In this document: one piece after another, positions 5,669-8,369 of the stretch
How the letters are laid out: each line of letters opens with the position of its first letter
How positions within the stretch are numbered: position 1 is the stretch's first letter
Program-made: the position numbers and the translations under genes
NCBI GenBank assembly: GCA_007121565.1
Contig: SKKI01000081.1
Location: 1 to 8,369 of the forward strand
Direction of reading: 5' to 3'
Length of the DNA stretch: 8,369 bases
DNA from: Phycisphaerae bacterium
GTDB lineage: Bacteria; Planctomycetota; Phycisphaerae; Sedimentisphaerales; Anaerohalosphaeraceae
The notes under the pieces: generated by a model
Told to the model about the DNA's origin: nothing
Databases searched by the model: none
What the model saw: only the letters and a program-made list of their open reading frames with translations

Positions 5669-7242
5669 CAGCGATCATCCTGTTCAGCGAGTTTTATGGC
5701 CGCCTGGCCGTTCTGACCGCTGCGGCCGTTCTCCGGCGGCGTCTCGTCCAGTTTGGGATAGGCCACCCGACCGTGATGATGCGCCGCCAGCGATTTGGAC
5801 AGGCTGGTCTCAATGCGGCTCAGCTCGCGCAGCGTCAGTTCGCATTCGTCAAACTGCCCGTCCTGCAGCCGCTTCATCGCGATGTTATGTACCATCGTTT
5901 CGACCTTCGTCGGTGAGGTGTCTGTCAGGGTTCGGGCGGCGCTTTCGGCGGCATCGGCCAGCATCACAATCGCCGCCTCTTTGGAGCGCGGCTTGGGGCC
6001 GGGATAGCGAAACTCCGACTCGGAGACCGGCGATTGACGGTCGTCCTGTTTTTTACGGGCTTCGTTGTAAAAATACTCCATCAGCGTCGTGCCGTGATGG
6101 GTCTCGATAAACTGCCGCAGCACCACCGGCAGGCCGTACTCTTTGGCAATTTCGATACCGTCCTTGACATGCCCGACAATCACCAACTGGCTCATCGCCG
6201 GCGAGAGCTGCTCATGACGACTGGCCAGGCCCATCTGGTTTTCCACAAAATACGTCGGCTTGTTGATCTTGCCGATGTCGTGATAGTACGCCCCGACCCG
6301 GCACAGCAGGCCGTTGGCCCCGATGGCTTCGGCGGCGCTTTCGGCCACCGAGCCGATCAGCAAACTGTGGCTGAATGTGCCCGGGGCATCCATCGCGAGC
6401 TTGCGCAGCAGCGGCTGGTTGGCGTCGCTGTAGTCCAGCAGCGTCATGCTCGTAGCGATGCCGAAGGCCGATTCGATGATCGGCAAAAACGCCTGCAAAA
6501 TCACCCCGACGGCAAACGTCGCACCCGCCGCCACGCCGGAATTAAACAAACTTTGCCGCATCGGAAGGCTCTGGACAACATTCAGAGCCAGTGCTGTAAT
6601 AAACACGATAACCGTCGCAAATGCCGACACCTCGATCAGCTTCTTGCGCGTGCGAATCTCGCCCAGACTGAAACAGCAGACCATCGTCCCGGCCATCATC
6701 GTCAAAAACAGCTCGATCGTCGCAATCTGCCCGACGGCAAAGCAGGCCAGCATCGCGTAAAACATCGTCATCCCGATCGCGAACCGCTGATCATAGGCGA
6801 TGGTCAGCACAATCGCGCACGCCACTGCCGAGCCGGTCGCCAGGTACATCCAGTTTTGCGCCAGCGACAATAGCCGCGTTGCCGCCAGCAGCAGCAAAAA
6901 CAGTCCCGCCAGGGCCATCGCCCGAGTGGGGCGGGCGATGATTTGGGGTTTGTAAGCATACAGATATATCGCCGCTCCAACGGCGATGATACCGACGATC
7001 ACTGCCAGCGCGGCAATCTGCGGCCCGGGCCGGAAAATCCTGAACGTCTCGGCATAAAAATCTTCATGGCCGGTATCCAGGCTCATGATCACCACTGTCG
7101 CGGTGATAAAGCACGCCAGAATTAACAGTCCCACCGGCAGCGGACTGTTGACCACCGCGGCCAGCCGGCCGAATCGCTCCGAGGCTTTCGACTCGCGGAC
7201 GCGCTGCCGGCGTACACTGACTTTTTTCTTGGCTACCGCCAT
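5668..7242 (-). CDS. pgpH: Membrane HD phosphohydrolase, PgpH-like (probable c-di-AMP phosphodiesterase) without the extracytoplasmic sensor
   Basis: Membrane protein of 524 residues with a C-terminal cytoplasmic HD domain. PgpH relatives hydrolyse cyclic di-AMP. Seen: a basic N-terminus, a first membrane helix at about 36-54, a loop of only some 20 residues, then about seven further helices (roughly 75-95, 107-125, 133-150, 153-172, 174-192, 204-224, 235-256), then the HD domain. Metal ligands appear complete: His292 (GTFSHSLL), His321-Asp322 (VGAYYHDIGK), His358 (GHVKDG), His382-His383 (ETHHGT) and Asp430 (MLADAAES); the ENQ of PgpH proteins follows at 335-337. Listeria PgpH is about 700 residues because a large external 7TMR-HDED domain follows helix 1; here it is missing. 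The ATG at 7242 lies three bases after the phoH stop, with GGGAG inside the end of phoH. The Ala-, Gln- and Asp-rich tail (about 495-524) looks disordered. Cyclic di-AMP as the substrate is inferred. Confidence 0.92.
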   Translation of the reverse strand: MAVAKKKVSVRRQRVRESKASERFGRLAAVVNSPLPVGLLILACFITATVVIMSLDTGHEDFYAETFRIFRPGPQIAALAVIVGIIAVGAAIYLYAYKPQIIARPTRAMALAGLFLLLLAATRLLSLAQNWMYLATGSAVACAIVLTIAYDQRFAIGMTMFYAMLACFAVGQIATIELFLTMMAGTMVCCFSLGEIRTRKKLIEVSAFATVIVFITALALNVVQSLPMRQSLFNSGVAAGATFAVGVILQAFLPIIESAFGIATSMTLLDYSDANQPLLRKLAMDAPGTFSHSLLIGSVAESAAEAIGANGLLCRVGAYYHDIGKINKPTYFVENQMGLASRHEQLSPAMSQLVIVGHVKDGIEIAKEYGLPVVLRQFIETHHGTTLMEYFYNEARKKQDDRQSPVSESEFRYPGPKPRSKEAAIVMLADAAESAARTLTDTSPTKVETMVHNIAMKRLQDGQFDECELTLRELSRIETSLSKSLAAHHHGRVAYPKLDETPPENGRSGQNGQAAIKLAEQDDR

Positions 7243-7245
7243 GGG

Positions 7246-8205
7246 TCACTCCCGGCGCAACGACGACTTGCCCTGTTTTTTTTCGTCATAGGCCTGTACA
7301 ATCTTGTGAACGAGTTTGTGGCGAACGATGTCGCCTTTTTCCAGTTCCACCACGCCGATGCCCTTGATGCCGCCGAGCGTGCGGACCGCATCGACCAGCC
7401 CGCTGACCTGCCCGTCGACCAGATCGACCTGCGTGATATCGCCGGTGACGATCATCTTGGAGCTTCGCCCCAGCCGGGTCAGGAACATCAGCATCTGCGA
7501 GGTGGAGGTATTCTGCGCTTCATCGCAGATCACGACCGCCTCGTTGAGCGTGCGGCCGCGCATAAACGCCAGGGGGATGATCTCGATGATGTCCATCTCC
7601 ATAAACTTGCGCATCTGGCCGAATTCCATCATCTCTTCGAGCGCATCAAACAGCGGACGCAGGTAGGGATTGACTTTGGCCTGCAGGTCGCCGGGCAGAA
7701 ACCCCAGCCGCTCGCCCGCTTCGACCGCCGGTCGGGCCAGCACGATCTTGCGAATCTGTTTGCGGCGGAGCATCGCCACCGCCATCGCCACCGCCAGATA
7801 GGTCTTGCCGGTGCCGGCCGGCCCTGTGCAGAATGTCAGGTCATTGTTGGCCATCGCTTCAATGTAATGAAGCTGACCTTTGGTGAACGGCTCGATAACG
7901 CCCTTGTGCGAGTAGACCTCGATCACATCGTTGCGGGTCGGGGCGATCTGGTTTTCGCTTTGGCTCATCAGTTCCCGCACATCCGAGGCGGTCAGCCGCC
8001 CGCGTTCGATGAGCCGTTTCTGCATGCGGTCAATCACATCGGCGGCCATCCGTACCGCGGTCGCGCCGCCGTTGAGAATGACGGTGCCGTTGCGCGCCCC
8101 GATCTGGACGTTGAGTGTATCGCGAATCAGACGCAGATGCGCATCGGCCTGGCCGAACAGTTCCAGCCGCTGCGCGGTCGATTCAAGTTGTATTTTTAGT
8201 TCCAA
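7246..8205 (-). CDS. phoH: PhoH-like P-loop ATPase (YbeZ type)
   Basis: Cytoplasmic ATPase of 319 residues. PhoH/YbeZ proteins bind nucleotides, resemble the N-terminal part of superfamily 1 helicases and act with YbeY on ribosomal RNA in some bacteria. Seen: an N-terminal KH-like region (about 1-90, with a Gly-Ala-rich segment at 45-55), Walker A GPAGTGKT (128-135), the conserved VLARPAVEAGERLGFLPGD (155-173), Walker B VVICDEAQN (224-232) and the sensor-like IVTGDITQVDL (252-262). All core motifs are intact and length is typical. The start is TTG at 8205, supported by AGGAAG five bases upstream and by the absence of any better in-frame ATG before the conserved region. It follows cdsA by 16 bases and precedes the PgpH-like gene by three, so it is in one transcript with both. 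Confidence 0.96.
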   Translation of the reverse strand: MELKIQLESTAQRLELFGQADAHLRLIRDTLNVQIGARNGTVILNGGATAVRMAADVIDRMQKRLIERGRLTASDVRELMSQSENQIAPTRNDVIEVYSHKGVIEPFTKGQLHYIEAMANNDLTFCTGPAGTGKTYLAVAMAVAMLRRKQIRKIVLARPAVEAGERLGFLPGDLQAKVNPYLRPLFDALEEMMEFGQMRKFMEMDIIEIIPLAFMRGRTLNEAVVICDEAQNTSTSQMLMFLTRLGRSSKMIVTGDITQVDLVDGQVSGLVDAVRTLGGIKGIGVVELEKGDIVRHKLVHKIVQAYDEKKQGKSSLRRE

Positions 8206-8210
8206 AAACG

Positions 8211-8216
8211 CTTCCT
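8211..8216 (-). promoter_or_regulatory. Ribosome-binding site for the phoH TTG start
   Basis: AGGAAG on the minus strand is five bases before TTG at 8205. It sits within the 16-base gap after the cdsA stop. Good spacing and the lack of an alternative start make the rare TTG the likely initiation codon. Confidence 0.6.
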
Positions 8217-8221
8217 GTCAG

Positions 8222-8369
8222 TTAGGCCAACACAAACCAAAACACGACAAAGGCCGCCGGGGCCGTGGCCAGCGGCGAGTCGATCACATCCAGTATGCCG
8301 CCAAAGCCCGGGATGATCGCGCCGGAATCTTTCATCGCGGCATCCCGCTTGATCATCGACTCGACCAAA
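8222..8369 (-). CDS. cdsA: Phosphatidate cytidylyltransferase (CdsA), C-terminal 48 residues (N-terminus beyond window)
   Basis: Only the C-terminal end is in the window. CdsA is an integral membrane enzyme making CDP-diacylglycerol from phosphatidic acid and CTP, the precursor of bacterial phospholipids. Seen: ESMIKRDAAMKDSG and then IPGFGGILDVIDS, which is the family signature carrying the catalytic acidic residues, followed by a hydrophobic helix (AAFVVFWFVLA) and a TAA stop at 8222-8224. The usual PGHGGxxDRxD appears as PGFGGILDVID: the His and Arg are replaced by Phe and Val, while the KD and both later Asp residues remain. CdsA next to phoH fits a lipid and housekeeping cluster. With so little of the protein visible, intactness of the rest cannot be judged. 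Confidence 0.9.
   Translation of the reverse strand, partial: LVESMIKRDAAMKDSGAIIPGFGGILDVIDSPLATAPAAFVVFWFVLA

Noticed and set aside
6034..6873. Plus-strand open frame (279 codons) opposite the PgpH-like gene
   Set aside because: Basic, low-complexity composition and no motif; the minus strand encodes complete membrane helices and HD motifs.
7306..8199. Plus-strand open frame (297 codons) opposite phoH
   Set aside because: Almost co-extensive with phoH, whose Walker motifs are intact; the His- and Asp-rich product is a shadow.

Overview
The window is a densely packed bacterial chromosome segment with ten genes, all on the minus strand, so transcription runs from right to left. Coding regions nearly abut: gaps are 3 to 65 bases, with overlaps of 1 and 4 bases at two junctions. 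GC content is high (63 to 72% in three 60-base lines I counted by hand) except in one gene. No rRNA, tRNA, CRISPR array or insertion sequence was seen, and no stretch over 300 bases lacks a gene. My best guess at the organism is a Planctomycetota member, perhaps Phycisphaerae-like. This rests on the gene order, the style of the PhoH, CdsA and HD-hydrolase proteins and a Tat-exported FAD oxidoreductase typical of that group. It is an inference from memory, not a database match.

Right part (8369 to 3075): a conserved housekeeping cluster. In transcription order it holds the 3' end of cdsA (CDP-diacylglycerol synthesis), phoH (ATPase), a PgpH-like membrane HD phosphohydrolase, ybeY (rRNA maturation), a CorC/HlyC-type CBS membrane protein and recO (recombinational repair). 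The phoH-pgpH-ybeY-corC-recO association is widespread in bacteria. Three of these proteins are atypical. The PgpH homologue lacks the large extracytoplasmic sensor domain. YbeY has Asp instead of the third zinc-binding His. CdsA has altered residues in its signature.

Middle (3044 to 1746): an intact FAD-dependent oxidoreductase with a twin-arginine signal. Its GC content is clearly lower (40 to 50% in three sampled lines), so it looks like an insertion between recO and the genes downstream.

Left part (1688 to 1): two translationally coupled YeeE/YedE-type membrane proteins, each with its own cysteine motif and probably forming a split thiosulfate/sulfur-compound permease. They are followed by the N-terminal 193 codons of a dihydrolipoamide-dehydrogenase-like flavoprotein with a redox-active C-x4-C pair. 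Together these suggest a sulfur import and thiol redox module. I do not see a clearly new multi-gene system; the best leads are this sulfur/redox trio, the foreign-looking Tat flavoprotein and the minimal PgpH.
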